64,000 nt of DNA from Hemicordylus capensis (GCF_027244095.1 NC_069662.1:11620501-11684500); one strand, 5' to 3'. Counted from the first letter of the stretch, positions 48,311-58,078 are shown. The notes: generated from the letters alone by a model not told the origin. Program-made: numbers and translations.

Positions 48311-48445
48311 CAGGGTTTCTTAACCTTGGGCACCCAGATGTTGTTGGACTACAACTGCCAGAATCCCCAGACATGGCCTTTGTGGCTGGTGATTCTGGGA
48401 GTTGTAGTCCAACAACATCTGCGGGCCCAAGGTTAGGAAACCCTG
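48311..48445. mobile_element. hAT-type palindromic MITE (CAGGGTTTCTTAACC family)
   Basis: Inverted ends CAGGGTTTCTTAACCTTGGG and CCCAAGGTTAGGAAACCCTG with arms paired through most of the 135 bp. Flanks are GTCTAGGG on both sides, a perfect 8-bp duplication. The core has ACTACAACTGCCAGAATCCC and GATTCTGGGAGTTGTAGTCC. Confidence 0.95.
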
Positions 48446-48946
48446 GTCTAGGGAAAAATTTACTCAGTTATGCTTGTTTTATATCCTGGCTATCAGCTTC
48501 TTCTGGTTATATAAACTGGTTTCCAAGTTATCTCATACTGAGTCAAGACCAGTGTAAGTTGGGTTATTCTGGGTCAAGTCCATCTAGTTCAGTATTGTCA
48601 CACTTCCTGTTAGCAACTCTCCAGGATCTCAGGCAGGGATCTTCCCAGCCCTACTCAAGACGCGGGAGATTGAACTTGGAGTCAAGACTTGGAAAAGAAT
48701 ATTCCTTTCCAAGAGAAGGAACTTTCCAAGGGAAGGAATATTATTTTCCAAGGGGTTGGAGAAAGGCCCTGGATTTCCAAGGTTGGAGAAAGGCCCTGGA
48801 TTTGGGACAGCCTTGCATATGATGGCCCGAGGGCTGTGTATGGGTCATGAGTGTAGTGGTAGAGAATGGTGCTTCTGGAGAAGGGGCAGTTCAGAATTTG
48901 GAAGCTTCTCCACTTCTGACATGCTGTGCTTGTCCTGCCCTTCCAG

Positions 48947-49075
48947 CCCTGTCCTCCGTTCACTGGCCCGCCTGCGTCCCGACATGACCCTGGAAGATGG
49001 CGTCCCCCGTGCCGTCCAGGAGTGGGAGCACAGCAGCAACTTTGAGCGCATGATCTTCTACGAAATGGCAGAAAA
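48947..49075 (+). CDS. NUTM1: NUTM1 second recognised coding exon
   Basis: It encodes [20 protein letters not shown] then [20 protein letters not shown] and AE, the most conserved part of the NUT family domain (human [40 protein letters not shown]). Acceptor CTTCCAG and donor AA/GTGAGAG; the split AAG codon (Lys) joins the next exon. Predicted helical. Confidence 0.96.
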
Positions 49076-49212
49076 GTGAGAGCTGGCTCAGTCCCCCTTT
49101 TGGTACACTTCAGTTGGTCTCACGGGTCCGTTCATGATGGCAGGGGGTGGGGAAGAAGAGGGTTGCCACCTTCTGAGCTCACCCGCTCTTCTGCTGCCAT
49201 CTTCTCCCTCAG

Positions 49213-49352
49213 GTTCATGGAATTCGAAGCAGAAGAAGAGCAACAGATCCAGAAGATGAAGCTCCTGGCCAGCTGCTCCCAGTTCCAGGCTCCAGCCCCT
49301 AAGCCTACCAAGCCACCTGCTTCCCCTGCCCCGGAATCTGGGCAACAGCAAG
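49213..49352 (+). CDS. NUTM1: NUTM1 third recognised coding exon
   Basis: After CCCTCAG it encodes FMEFEAEEEQQIQKMKLLAS, then CSQFQAPAPKPTKPPASPAP and ESGQQQ, ending in phase 1 with donor AAG/GTAGTG. Human has FMEFEAEEMQIQNTQLMNG. The acidic helix is conserved and the proline-rich linker varies, as in other vertebrates. Confidence 0.95.
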
Positions 49353-49647
49353 GTAGTGTCTTCCCACAATCCCTTGCAACTGGAGCAAAAGCCTTACCTG
49401 CCCACACCCATCGTCAGCCAATAGCTAGAGCTGCCATTAGCAACAGAGACTGGTACTCAGTTTGTAAATGGGCTCGCCTTCTTTGCACCCCAGAATGTTG
49501 CACCGTGTGGGCCAGTTTTTGCCCTCAGCTGGTGTATGTCTTTGGCCCTCCCAATGGCCTCTGCTTCCTACCCCAAACCTGGGTGAGCTATTTTGCTGAT
49601 ATGCCCAAATATACCATCTCATAGCTTCAGGCCAAGCTGATTTTTTC

Positions 49648-49694
<47 letters not shown>

Positions 49695-49762
49695 CCTACC
49701 TACCTACCTACCTACCTACCTACCTACCTACCTACCTACCTACCTACCTACCTACCTACCTC
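49648..49762. repeat. Compound tetranucleotide microsatellite (TATC)n(TACC)n
   Basis: About eleven TATC units pass directly into about sixteen TACC units. One tract probably arose from the other by a T to C change followed by slippage. Likely highly polymorphic; in an intron. Confidence 0.97.
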
Positions 49763-50277
49763 ACAATTCTATGCCAAGAAAATCTTTGTTCTGCAGCAAG
49801 AAAAACGGACTCCAGTAATGTGTATGCCATTTAAGCACATTTAAATATAGTTGCTTAATTTGCACAACTGAGCCTGCTTCTCTTAGCTGTGGGGAGGAGC
49901 TATATCAGTCTCTGATGCTCACTTGAACGGCTCCTCAATCTTTCCCCATTCCCTGGCTTCTGTGATACCATCAAACATTACAGGTGTATCCTTGCAAGCT
50001 TCTACCTTCATTGTATCTTATACACTGTAAGCTTATACCTTCAGTGTATTTCCCCCCGCCTTCAATGGGAGGAAAGGGCGGGGGGAAGAATGCATATTTT
50101 ATTTTTTTATTTTTTTGATTGATTGATATATCGCCCTTCCAAAAATGGCTCAGGGCAGTTTACAATATTGTAGATGCTCTGATCACTGATACTCTGAAGT
50201 CTTCCCCCCCACTGAAATGTTGTGGTGTTTCTACCTCTCCTCCCCGCCACACACACACACACTTTCCAATAGCATAG

Positions 50278-50422
50278 CAGGGGTCTCCAACCTTGGGTCC
50301 CCAGATGTTGTTGGACTACAACTCCCATCATCCCCAGCCACAGTCCACAAATGCCATTGTAGCTGGGGGTTATGGGCATTGTAGTCCAACAACATCTGGG
50401 GAGCCAAGGTTAGGGACCCCTT
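50278..50422. mobile_element. hAT-type palindromic MITE (CAGGGGTCTCCAACC family)
   Basis: Left CAGGGGTCTCCAACCTTGGG and right CCAAGGTTAGGGACCCCTT are inverted copies; the core has ACTACAACTCCCATCATCCC and CATTGTAGTCCAACAACATC. The flanking 8-mers do not match clearly. Close to the 48.3-kb family. Confidence 0.85.
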
Positions 50423-50639
50423 ATATAATGGAAGGAGGGATTATTAGATTTGGCAGCAGGCCACTAGGGGAAGGGGAGAGGGAAGAGACTCAGTGTTCCA
50501 TCCCCTAATCCTCAATTAAAGTGTTCAGCCTCTTAACAACAAACAACAACCCATTGCCAGCCATGGCAACAATGTCAAAAGAGAAATGTAAGAATCCAGG
50601 CTGTGATTCTAAGAGGTGAAGTGTGGAGCTCCAGGGTTG

Positions 50640-51185
50640 AGCTGGACAAGATTTAGAAAAGATCAATCAACATTTTCAAGGGGGACGGAGCTCTTCCCAT
50701 ATGAGGAAAGGCTAAAGTTCTTGCGTTGCTAGTTTAGAAACAAGATGACTAAGGAGGGATGTGATAAGAGGTTTATCAAATTATGCATAGTATAGAGAAA
50801 CTGGAGAAGGGATTCTCCCCTCCCCAACTTGCTCTCCATAATAACAGAATTTGAGGCCATCCGGTGAACTTGATTTGCAGGAGATTCCGTTTGGCAAAAG
50901 AAAGGGAAATGAACACATTTATGTTGGGAGTTTGCTGCTGCATGATGTGGTGATGATCAGCAGCTTGAAGGGCAAATGCATGGAGCTGCCCACCAACAGC
51001 TGGTGGCCATGATGGCTAAATGGAGCCTCCATGTACAGGGATAGTATACCCCTGGATTCTGGGGGTAAACCACAGGGAAAAGCTACTGCTTTCCTGTGCT
51101 GCTTTTGGGCTTCCCAGAGGCATCCAATGGGCCACTGTGGGAGGCAGGATGTTGGGCCATTAGCTTGATTCTTAAGGTTCTGAAG
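50640..51185 (+). mobile_element. CR1-like LINE fragment, sense
   Basis: CCATATGAGGAAAGGCTAAA, GATGACTAAGGAGGGATGTG, GAGGTTTATCAAATTATGCA and, near the end, CAGAGGCATCCAATGGGCCA with GCAGGATGTTGGGCCATTAG follow the CR1-type 3' region of reptiles and birds. It is heavily diverged. Confidence 0.65.
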
Positions 51186-51650
51186 ATCAGGAGCTTAAGC
51201 TGGCACATAGTTTCTTGGTGTGGTTGGTACAGCAGGGATCTCGGACTTCTCCTTGCATTTTTCTAAGATTTTCTAGGGCAGAAATCAACAACTGGAGACC
51301 CCTGAAGAATATTAGCGGCTGCCACCAGGAGATAAGGAAGGTGTTTGGAGGAAGTGTTGACTAGGCCATGGCTTCATTCCATGTCCCACTAGCCTCTTTA
51401 GCCTCCAAATGGCTCTCCTCTAAATTTAGTTGCTGGATTACCAGGCCCCTCTTCGACCATTGTGGCTGGGAATGATGGGAATTGTAGTCCAAGCATCTAG
51501 GGATCCCTGCCCTAGGGAGTCTGCTTCATTTCTTGGGAACCACAGAGATAGGTCGGGAACGAGGACAACAACACACTGCTAGGATGCATCTTGGGCTGGG
51601 GTGTGGGTATGTCTGTCAAGACTGACTCGGGTTCCCTTTCTTCCCTGAAG

Positions 51651-51940
51651 TTTACATTCCTAAGAAGTCAGCCTCCAAGAGTCGCCAGCCCCGGCGTCGC
51701 CAGCGGCGCCCGCCCAGCACCTCCACCCCAGGAGCTCCCAGGGAGATCCCCGCCGAGGCGGTCCACCAGTATGCCGAGATCATGGAAGGGCTGGACACAA
51801 GTTGGGAGGAGGAAGAGGATGAGAAGAAGGAGCAGGGGGAGTGTGGAGCCCCCCAAGACCGGAAGGATGTGGTATTTCCAGACTTCAGCCTGCTACAGTA
51901 TATTGACCAGCTATGTGACAATGAAGAATTTGTCTGTAAG
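51651..51940 (+). CDS. NUTM1: NUTM1 fourth recognised coding exon
   Basis: After CCCTGAAG it encodes VYIPKKSASKSRQPRRRQRR (basic, a possible nuclear localisation signal), REIPAEAVHQYAEIMEGLD, an acidic EEEEDEKKEQGE stretch and FPDFSLLQYIDQLCDNEEFV with CK at the end. Human counterparts are VYIPKKAASKTRAPRRRQRK, EIPPEAVKEYVDIMEWLVG and LLSYINELCSQKVFVSK. It ends in phase 0 at AAG/GTAAGT. This exon leads into the p300-binding activation region described for human NUT. Confidence 0.96.
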
Positions 51941-53198
51941 GTAAGTGCGGCTTGTGGCAGGGTGGTGGGTGGGGTTTGCTGTGAGATGCTGGAGAGAACT
52001 TGCATCCTGGCACCTACAGATGTCAACCGGTTCGGATTGTGGTGCTCCTCCGTGAGTAGCCTGGCACCTTGTTTGTGGACAGCTTTGAGACTTCTTCCCT
52101 TAACCCCATCACAGAATTGCCAAAGAATTCTTAGCATTCATAAAAATACAATTCCCAGGATTCCTTGGCAAAAAGACAAGTACGGATGTTTCAGTTTTTC
52201 TCTTGTTGTAGGGCAGGAGTTCCCATCCTTGGGTTCCCAGTTGTGGCTGGACTACAACTCCCATCACTCCTTTGGCCATTGGATGGGGTTGGGGCTGTAA
52301 CTCTGTGGCAGAGCATCTGCTTTGCAGGCAGAAGGTCCCAGGTTGGGCTGGGAGAAATTTCTGACTGAATCCTTGGAGAACAATGCTGAGTCAGATGGTA
52401 CTGAGCCAATGGCCTGACTCGGTGTGAGGCATCTTTCAATGCTCCTTTGTGACTGAGAATGCTGGGACTTGTAGTCTAACCACCTCTGGGCAAGGACTTG
52501 AGGACATCACGGCAGTTGGTGCCACATTCGCAGCTCCACTGCAGAGTTCTATCACACCACAAAATGGGGACTTCTGGGTGATATGGAGGGAAAGTTAAAA
52601 AGGCAGCTGCTGTTTGTGGCAGCGACGCACAGTTAGTGTCATGCCTCATTTGGCCTGAATCTTGGTCCCTCCAGTCCAAGTCCCACTCTGTTTGTTGGGA
52701 CTGTGATGCAGAGGAACCCCTGCTGCCTTTTGGTCCAGCACTGGGTGTTGCCAAGCAACCGCCCATGCAGTCCAGAGTGTTCGACATGATGGTAGCCTTC
52801 CTTATCCATTTCTCAAGCCATTTCCCTTTCATTTCTCTACCATCTGAGCTTCATTTTACTCCCACTAGCTCTCACTCTTCCTTGGCCCTTCCCACTTAGA
52901 ATTCCGTGGCTTGTATCCACCATCTTGTTCTCCTACACCTACAGCAGCTGGAAACTCTCCATGATATTGGTCAGAATGAGGGTGGGGCATGGTGAGTTGT
53001 AGGGGAATCAACCGCAAGAGAGAGGGCATGCCTTCAGCTCTTGCCTGTGGGCATCTGGTGGGCCACTCTATGAAACAGGATGCTGGCCTAGATGGGCCTT
53101 GGGCCTGATCCAGCAGGGCTGTTCTTATGAGACCTCTCCCTTCTTCAGCCAGGCACAACATCACTAGCTGCGACATTTCCCCTTCCTCTCTCTGGCAG
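51941..53198 (+). other. NUTM1: NUTM1 intron 4
   Basis: It contains a partial MITE (52,213-52,290, core ACTACAACTCCCATCACTCC), a tRNA-SINE fragment (52,290-52,440) and a CR1 tail (52,975-53,130). No other gene signal in 52,440-52,970. Confidence 0.65.
52975..53135 (+). mobile_element. CR1-clade LINE 3' end, short
   Basis: GAGAGAGGGCATGCCTTCAG, CATCTGGTGGGCCACTCTAT, GAAACAGGATGCTGGCCTAG and CCAGCAGGGCTGTTCTTATG match the tails at 12.8, 58.8 and 62.6 kb. It ends some 60 bp before the next NUTM1 exon. Confidence 0.75.
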
Positions 53199-53315
53199 GT
53201 CGAAGCCATCATACATCCACAGTTTATAGCTGACCTGCTGTCTCCAGAGAAAAACCAGGATCCCCTGGACTTGGTGGAGGAATTGGCAGAGGAGTTAAAC
53301 TTAACACCCAATCAG
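53199..53315 (+). CDS. NUTM1: NUTM1 fifth recognised coding exon
   Basis: It encodes VEAIIHPQFIADLLSPEKNQ and DPLDLVEELAEELNLTPNQ, 39 codons in phase 0 at both ends, against human VEAVIHPQFLADLLSPEKQR and DPLALIEELEQEEGLTLAQ. Acidic and leucine-rich, it belongs to the part of human NUT that binds p300. Acceptor CTGGCAG, donor CAG/GTAATA. Confidence 0.96.
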
Positions 53316-53333
53316 GTAATATGCAGCAAGGCC

Positions 53334-53905
53334 GTTCTCATGATTAGAATTAGGGTATGGCAAGCATCCTACCCTAGTTCGGGAGTTGTGCACGCTTGTG
53401 TTTTGTGAACACGTGTGACGGAAACAGCAAGGTTGGAGGGTGGGGTGACGTGATCGCCTGGGAGAGAGAAGTGTTGGATGGTTATTCCTCCTACCTTGGT
53501 AATAGCAATAGCAATAGCAATAGCACTTACATTTATATACCGCTCTATAGCCGGAGCTCTCTAAGCGGTTTACAATGATTTAGCATATTGCCCCCAACAT
53601 TCTGGGTACTCATTTTACCGACCTCGGAAGGATGGAAGGCTGAGTCAACCTTGAGCCCCTGGTCAGGATCGAACTTGTAACCTTCTGGTTACAGGGCGGC
53701 AGTTTTACCACTGCGCCACCAGGGGCTCTGGTAAATGTTGGGTAGGACGGTGCCAGCAAACCTAGCTCCTCTCTTCCAGGCAGTCACTTCTTTCTCCTTC
53801 GAACTTGCCATTTCCCTCACACTGGATCACAAAACAGGAGCATACACAGCTCCCAAACCAGGGTAGGACCTTCGGGTATCCTACCCTAATTATAATGATG
53901 TGAAC
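53334..53905. mobile_element. Foldback DNA element with a nested SINE
   Basis: Arms of about 105 bp: GTTCTCATGATTAGAATTAG and GTGTTTTGTGAACACGTGTG at the left pair with CTGGATCACAAAAC and CCTAATTATAATGATGTGAA at the right. The region between is occupied by the reversed SINE at 53,500-53,728. It starts 18 bp after the NUTM1 exon donor at 53,315. A solo arm of the same family lies at 58,665-58,745. The superfamily is unknown. Confidence 0.7.
53500..53728 (-). mobile_element. Second-family tRNA SINE, antisense
   Basis: Starts with the TAGCAATAGCAATAGCAATA tail, then TTATATACCGCTCTATAGCC, CCGACCTCGGAAGGATGGAA, GGATCGAACTTGTAACC and the reversed head CACTGCGCCACCAGGGGCTC. TGGTAA flanks both sides. 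Full length and close to the 47.65-kb copy. Confidence 0.88.
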
Positions 53906-54486
53906 TTCCTTAGCATGAGATCAATCTAGGGATTAAGCTGGAGGGATGGGGGCACTTTCATGTCAGAATTTTGGGCCTATTCTCATGACCAGAGTAATGT
54001 GGTGATCCTAGGAATCGCAACCTTGACATGTTGACTCCTAGCCAGAGCAACCCTTGATGAGACCATCTAGTGCATAGAGATGTGGGTGGAAGAGAAGAGT
54101 AACATAAACCCGCACTTCCTGTTCTTCTTTGAAAGCCACTATTTGTGTGGCAGGACCATGATGCCAACAGGGGGATTTGCTTTACTTCCTGCATCTCTAT
54201 AGTGCTAGCCCTAGTTGTTTAGCATTGGTCACCAGCCAAATGGCAACAGCAAGGGATGTTCAAACTGTACAGAGACAGTATGCATTTCCCCCCATGCATA
54301 GGATTCAGCTTTTTGCCCTGCAGATGCCCCTCAAGTGACATTAGCAATGTTTTGCAAAAGGCTGGATCCTACATATGCCAAGGAATATGCAGAACTGGCT
54401 CCTCATGGGCTGAAACGGCCGAGAGCCAAAACAGACCATGCTTCCTCCATCAGCTACTCTGCATTGTGGAGGTCTTGTGTGTAGGC

Positions 54487-54623
54487 CAGGCCTGCTCAAC
54501 TTAGGCCCCCCCAGCTGTTTTTGGACTACAACTCCCATAATCCCCATCCACTCTGGTCAATAGCCAGGGATTATGGGAGTTGTAGGCCAACATCTGCAGG
54601 AGGGCCAAAGTTGAGCAGCCCTG
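54487..54623. mobile_element. hAT-type palindromic MITE next to a NUTM1 splice acceptor
   Basis: Ends CAGGCCTGCTCAACTTAGG and CCAAAGTTGAGCAGCCCTG; core GGACTACAACTCCCATAATC and GGGATTATGGGAGTTGTAGG. Both flanks read GTGTAGGC, a perfect 8-bp duplication, which types the family as hAT. The right end lies 29 bp before the first base of the last NUTM1 exon. Confidence 0.96.
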
Positions 54624-54652
54624 GTGTAGGCCCTTTTCCTTTCCACCTTCAG

Positions 54653-57022
54653 CTCATAGAGAAGAGAGTGTTGGCACTATCTGAAGAAGAAAGGGAGCCC
54701 TCCGTTTGCCACACCTCCCATTCTGACTCTACCCCCTCCCAGTCTGAGGAAGAGGATGAAGTCAGTGGCAGTGGTAAAGGCGAAGATGCTTCATGCCGTC
54801 CGATCAAGAGGCCGCCTAACAAGGGCATTAGAACCACTCAGTCAGAATTACCAACACAGGTCATCAGTTCTCTGTTGACATCTCATTCACACCAAGAAGT
54901 GGGAGAGAGTGATTTTCTACCGAAAGGGATCAGAGCTGTAGCAAGCTCATTTCCTCATGAATGTGGCAGCCATGACTCTCAGGAAGGAAGACTGTTGCCT
55001 TCCCTGAAGCACACAGGTAAGGAAGAAACCCCTAACACACAGAAACAGGACCAAGTTGGAGGTCACCTAGGACAGACCAGTGGTGCCCCTCCTCAAACCC
55101 AGTGGGTCAGGTTACAAGCTACTTCAAGCATAACCAGAAACAGCAGCCTCTTTGGGAACTTAATGTCACAAGGAGAAAACAAGACAGGACAAGGAGCTCA
55201 AAGGTCATATGCCATCGAGCATCCCAAGCAAAATGGCAGCCAAGGAGGAAAGGTCAAGGGTCAAGTGGAGATTCCAAGGGTTACCGAGCAGGACAGCCAT
55301 GTTGTCCAAGCACCGTTCCAAAACAGTACCCAGTTAATTTGGAAAAACCTAGTATCAGCCCACAATGGATGTGGGGAAAAAGATGGAGTCCAAATAGGGG
55401 AGGTCAAAAGTCTAAAGAAAATTCAGATTGTCTGGGAAGGACAGGGAGATGATCCAAGAGGCACTGACCATGCTAATCAGGACAGAAACAAAATATTGTT
55501 CAGAGACCACTTGGCAGAAGAAAAAGATGTAAAGTTGACTTCAAATGGGCATGGAGAACAAAACCCTGACCATGCAGAAAAGGTTGCAGGTCCATCTCTA
55601 GATAGTAGGGGATCTGAGCTTGACAGTCAGGATAGGGGTACGGCATCTCAGTGGGACAACAAGTTAAAGCAAGTCAGCCAGGATCTCACTCAGCCTGAAT
55701 GTGAAAAGCAGGATGGGTCACAGGAAGAGGTGGTCAAATATCAGCACCAATTCCAGGCTACCTGGAAAGGGCCAAAGTCTACTCCTAATGAAGCTGCAGC
55801 CCAGTTTGAAAGCACAAACCTATGTGGCCAAATCCTGGCAAGCCAAGGAAACCCAATGGCAATCTCTTGTGGACCTGGAAAACAACTTAATGGCCAAGCA
55901 CAGGTCAAATTGCAGAAGTCATCACAGGTTGGCTGGGAGCAAATGAGGGCCACTCCAGCTAATACTAACAGCCCAGTCAAAATCACAAGGTTGTCTGCAG
56001 ATAACCTAGCATTACAACCGTCAACTTCCACTAGACAAAATGGCCAGCAGCCAGCTAGCCCACCAGTATTGGAAATAAATCAGGAAGTTTGCTGTCCTAT
56101 CCTAAAGTCTCATATTGAACTCAGCAGCAGCTATGGGCAGCCATTGGCTTTAGTTGATTCTACTGGGGGAGGGGAGCTTGAAGAGCAATCACCAAGTATC
56201 CATTCCGAACATCCACCACATTTCACCTGCTCACTGATGGAGTCTCCAACTTCAAGGATGCAGAAAGGCCCTGGGAGATTCCAGGGGTCTCAATGGCCAG
56301 TCGCTGAGCAGGGTACAGTCAACTCTTGGATGGGAAGTCTATCCGACGACAAGCAGATCCTAAAACCCACTCTGAATCCTTCAGGTTATGTCAACACAGT
56401 TGAGACTGATGGGGGTCTTAGTGGAGATCACACACCTGTACCCATCAGCCCTGCCAAAGCAGTGGCAATGCTTCCACCACAACCCGGTCTCCAAAGCAAT
56501 AGTAGCAGCCATGAAAAAGATGAATCCAACCAGATATTTCAGTCTAGCAATCCTGCTTCTTCCAGTGTCCACAGTGGAACCACCAGCTCAGAGAGTGATG
56601 TGCAGAGCCCGATTAAGGGGAAAGGGGGAGATTTGCTTGAGAGGGTCACTGTGACCGGGATTGTGCTTCCACAACTCAATGGAGGGAGCGTGGAACATGC
56701 TCATAAGTATGACATTAAAGAAGACATGGAGGAGGATGAAGAGCTGTCCACCTTCTCCTCCTTGCTGGCCTCCAAGCTTAGCCTCTCACCCCACTGTGGT
56801 CATGTTCTTCCACCACGGGAGCAAAGGGACACCTTGACTTCACTCACTGGGACTGGGAAACAAGGTGCAAAGACAAGGCATTCCACCCGGGTACAAGTGA
56901 TCCAGGACTCCTTTGTTCCACCAAGCAAGAACATGGAAGCCAGCTCAACTGGCCACCGTAGCCACAAAAGAAAGAGCAACAGCTCAGGCACTCGGCGGAG
57001 CAAGCGTCTGTGCCAACAGTAA
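54653..57022 (+). CDS. NUTM1: NUTM1 last coding exon
   Basis: After CACCTTCAG it encodes 789 residues (390-1,178), starting LIEKRVLALSEEEREPSVCH (human LVQKRLMALEEEED) and ending in TAA at 57,020. The six exons sum to 3,537 bases, exactly 1,179 codons, with all junction phases agreeing; human NUT is 1,132 aa. The long middle part is low-complexity, rich in Q, S, G and N, with a degenerate repeat (see findings). Near the end EDEELSTFSSLLASKLSLSP matches human EDEELSNFAYLLASKLSLSP, and a basic tail with HKRK, RRSKR follows, a probable nuclear localisation signal. As in human, the last exon is by far the largest. Assignment is firm. Confidence 0.97.
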   Translation, partial: LIEKRVLALSEEEREPSVCHTSHSDSTPSQSEEEDEVSGSGKGEDASCRPIKRPPNKGIRTTQSELPTQVISSLLTSHSHQEVGESDFLPKGIRAVASSFPHECGSHDSQEGRLLPSLKHTGKEETPNTQKQDQVGGHLGQTSGAPPQTQWVRLQATSSITRNSSLFGNLMSQGENKTGQGAQRSYAIEHPKQNGSQGGKVKGQVEIPRVTEQDSHVVQAPFQNSTQLIWKNLVSAHNGCGEKDGVQIGEVKSLKKIQIVWEGQGDDPRGTDHANQDRNKILFRDHLAEEKDVKLTSNGHGEQNPDHAEKVAGPSLDSRGSELDSQDRGTASQWDNKLKQVSQDLTQPECEKQDGSQEEVVKYQHQFQATWKGPKSTPNEAAAQFESTNLCGQILASQGNPMAISCGPGKQLNGQAQVKLQKSSQVGWEQMRATPANTNSPVKITRLSADNLALQPSTSTRQNGQQPASPPVLEINQEVCCPILKSHIELSSSYGQPLALVDSTGGGELEEQSPSIHSEHPPHFTCSLMESPTSRMQKGPGRFQGSQWPVAEQGTVNSWMGSLSDDKQILKPTLNPSGYVNTVETDGGLSGDHTPVPISPAKAVAMLPPQPGLQSNSSSHEKDESNQIFQSSNPASSSVHSGTTSSESDVQSPIKGKGGDLLERVTVTGIVLPQLNGGSVEHAHKYDIKEDMEEDEELSTFSSLLASKLSLSPHCGHVLPPREQRDTLTSLTGTGKQGAKTRHSTRVQVIQDSFVPPSKNMEASSTGHRSHKRKSNSSGTRRSKRLCQQ

Positions 57023-57254
57023 CTGGGCCTCTTCTTCCATCAAGGCCTCGGGAAGTGATCTCTCTCTGGCAAACTCTTTGAAGTGCCTATGATGGCCCTC
57101 TCTTCCCCATTACCCTGAGATTTCAAAGGCTCGCTGCTCAGAGTGCTACAGATGGAACAGAAGAGATTGTCCTGCAATATACACATTCATGATCTGTTTA
57201 GACATGCCTCCTTTGGGATGGGAGAGACCACTATTTGTTCAATGTTCTTAGCTG

Positions 57255-57260
57255 ATTAAA
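57255..57260 (+). terminator. NUTM1: Probable NUTM1 polyadenylation signal (ATTAAA)
   Basis: ATTAAA occurs 233 bp after the stop codon, in the 3' flank just before the inverted repeat at 57.36 kb. No AATAAA is seen between. It is the common variant signal. Confidence 0.55.
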
Positions 57261-57359
57261 GAGATTTGGAATCACACTTGGTTTGACTGCACATATGATT
57301 AAAAAAACCCTCAACTTTGTCTTATTGTATAATTGGGTCCTTGGTTGCTTCCACATTAC

Positions 57360-58078
57360 CGAAATGCAGAAAACTATAAAGTAGCTAGCCGATGGTAAGA
57401 TGTATTGTAATATCAGTAGAAAGAGAATATATACATAGGAAAAAGATGGACAAACAATATAAGTAGCCCAATGGGTAATGATACAATATGACAAAATACT
57501 GAGACTTTTAGCACTCAAAGTTTTGAAAGCTTTCAAGAAGCAGAACTTAATAGTGCCTTACGAATGTAGTGTTACCACATTCTTTCAGTAAACTCACAGG
57601 GAGCAGCACTGCTTATAAAATTAATAAGTTTGGAGACCAACTTTGCTTTTGTGACGATACCTGTTAGGCCAATGAGAGCCATTGGAGACATAAGGCACAA
57701 TTAAATTCTGCTTCTTGAAGAGACAACGGAAGTCCATTTGAAAGCATGGCTAACCACATCATCTGAAGATTGAGAGAGACATTGCTAACGTATTGAGTGG
57801 ACTTCAAGATCATTAGCTCCCTTTTGGATTTGAGAAGGACTTTGATATGTGAGTACAATTATAACTAATAATATGTGACTGATATACTGGAGATTTCACT
57901 TGACTGAAGAAGCTTTCGAAACTTTGAGCACTACAAGTCTCAGCATTTTGCCAAATTGTCCCATTGGGTCACTTATATTGTATGCCCACCTTTCCCCTAT
58001 GTATATATATTCTCTTTCTACTGATATTACAATACATCTTACTATACACTAGGTACTTTATTGTTTTCTGCATTTGGG
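57360..58078. repeat. Long inverted repeat, arms about 175 bp, spacer about 360 bp
   Basis: The left arm (57,360-57,540) and the reversed right arm (57,905-58,078) share GTAAGATGTATTGTAATATC, AGTAGAAAGAGAATATAT, CAATATAAGT and CTCAAAGTTT-type runs with roughly 80-85% identity by eye. It may be a DNA transposon or two reversed insertions of one repeat. No terminal duplication is clear. Confidence 0.75.

Larger units (their letters stand above)
46921..48946 (+). other. NUTM1: NUTM1 intron 1 (of recognised coding exons)
   Basis: Two kilobases filled mostly by repeats: a MITE at 47.1 kb, nested SINEs at 47.6-47.9 kb, reversed LINE or SINE pieces at 48.07-48.25 and 48.53-48.67 kb and a MITE at 48.3 kb. 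The local repeat TGGAGAAAGGCCCTGGATTT occurs twice at 48,757-48,802. Confidence 0.75.
49353..51650 (+). other. NUTM1: NUTM1 intron 3
   Basis: It contains a compound TATC/TACC microsatellite at 49,648, a MITE at 50,278, a CR1 fragment at 50,640-51,185 and a MITE fragment at 51,430-51,516. I see nothing else at 49,765-50,270. Confidence 0.7.

Noticed and set aside
49648-49762. CRISPR-like array
   Set aside because: It is a tetranucleotide microsatellite with no spacers, in a vertebrate genome.
57664-57858. 64-codon minus frame in the spacer of the 57-kb inverted repeat, perhaps a retroelement protein
   Set aside because: Short, without a recognisable domain; any resemblance to a retroelement is too weak to claim.
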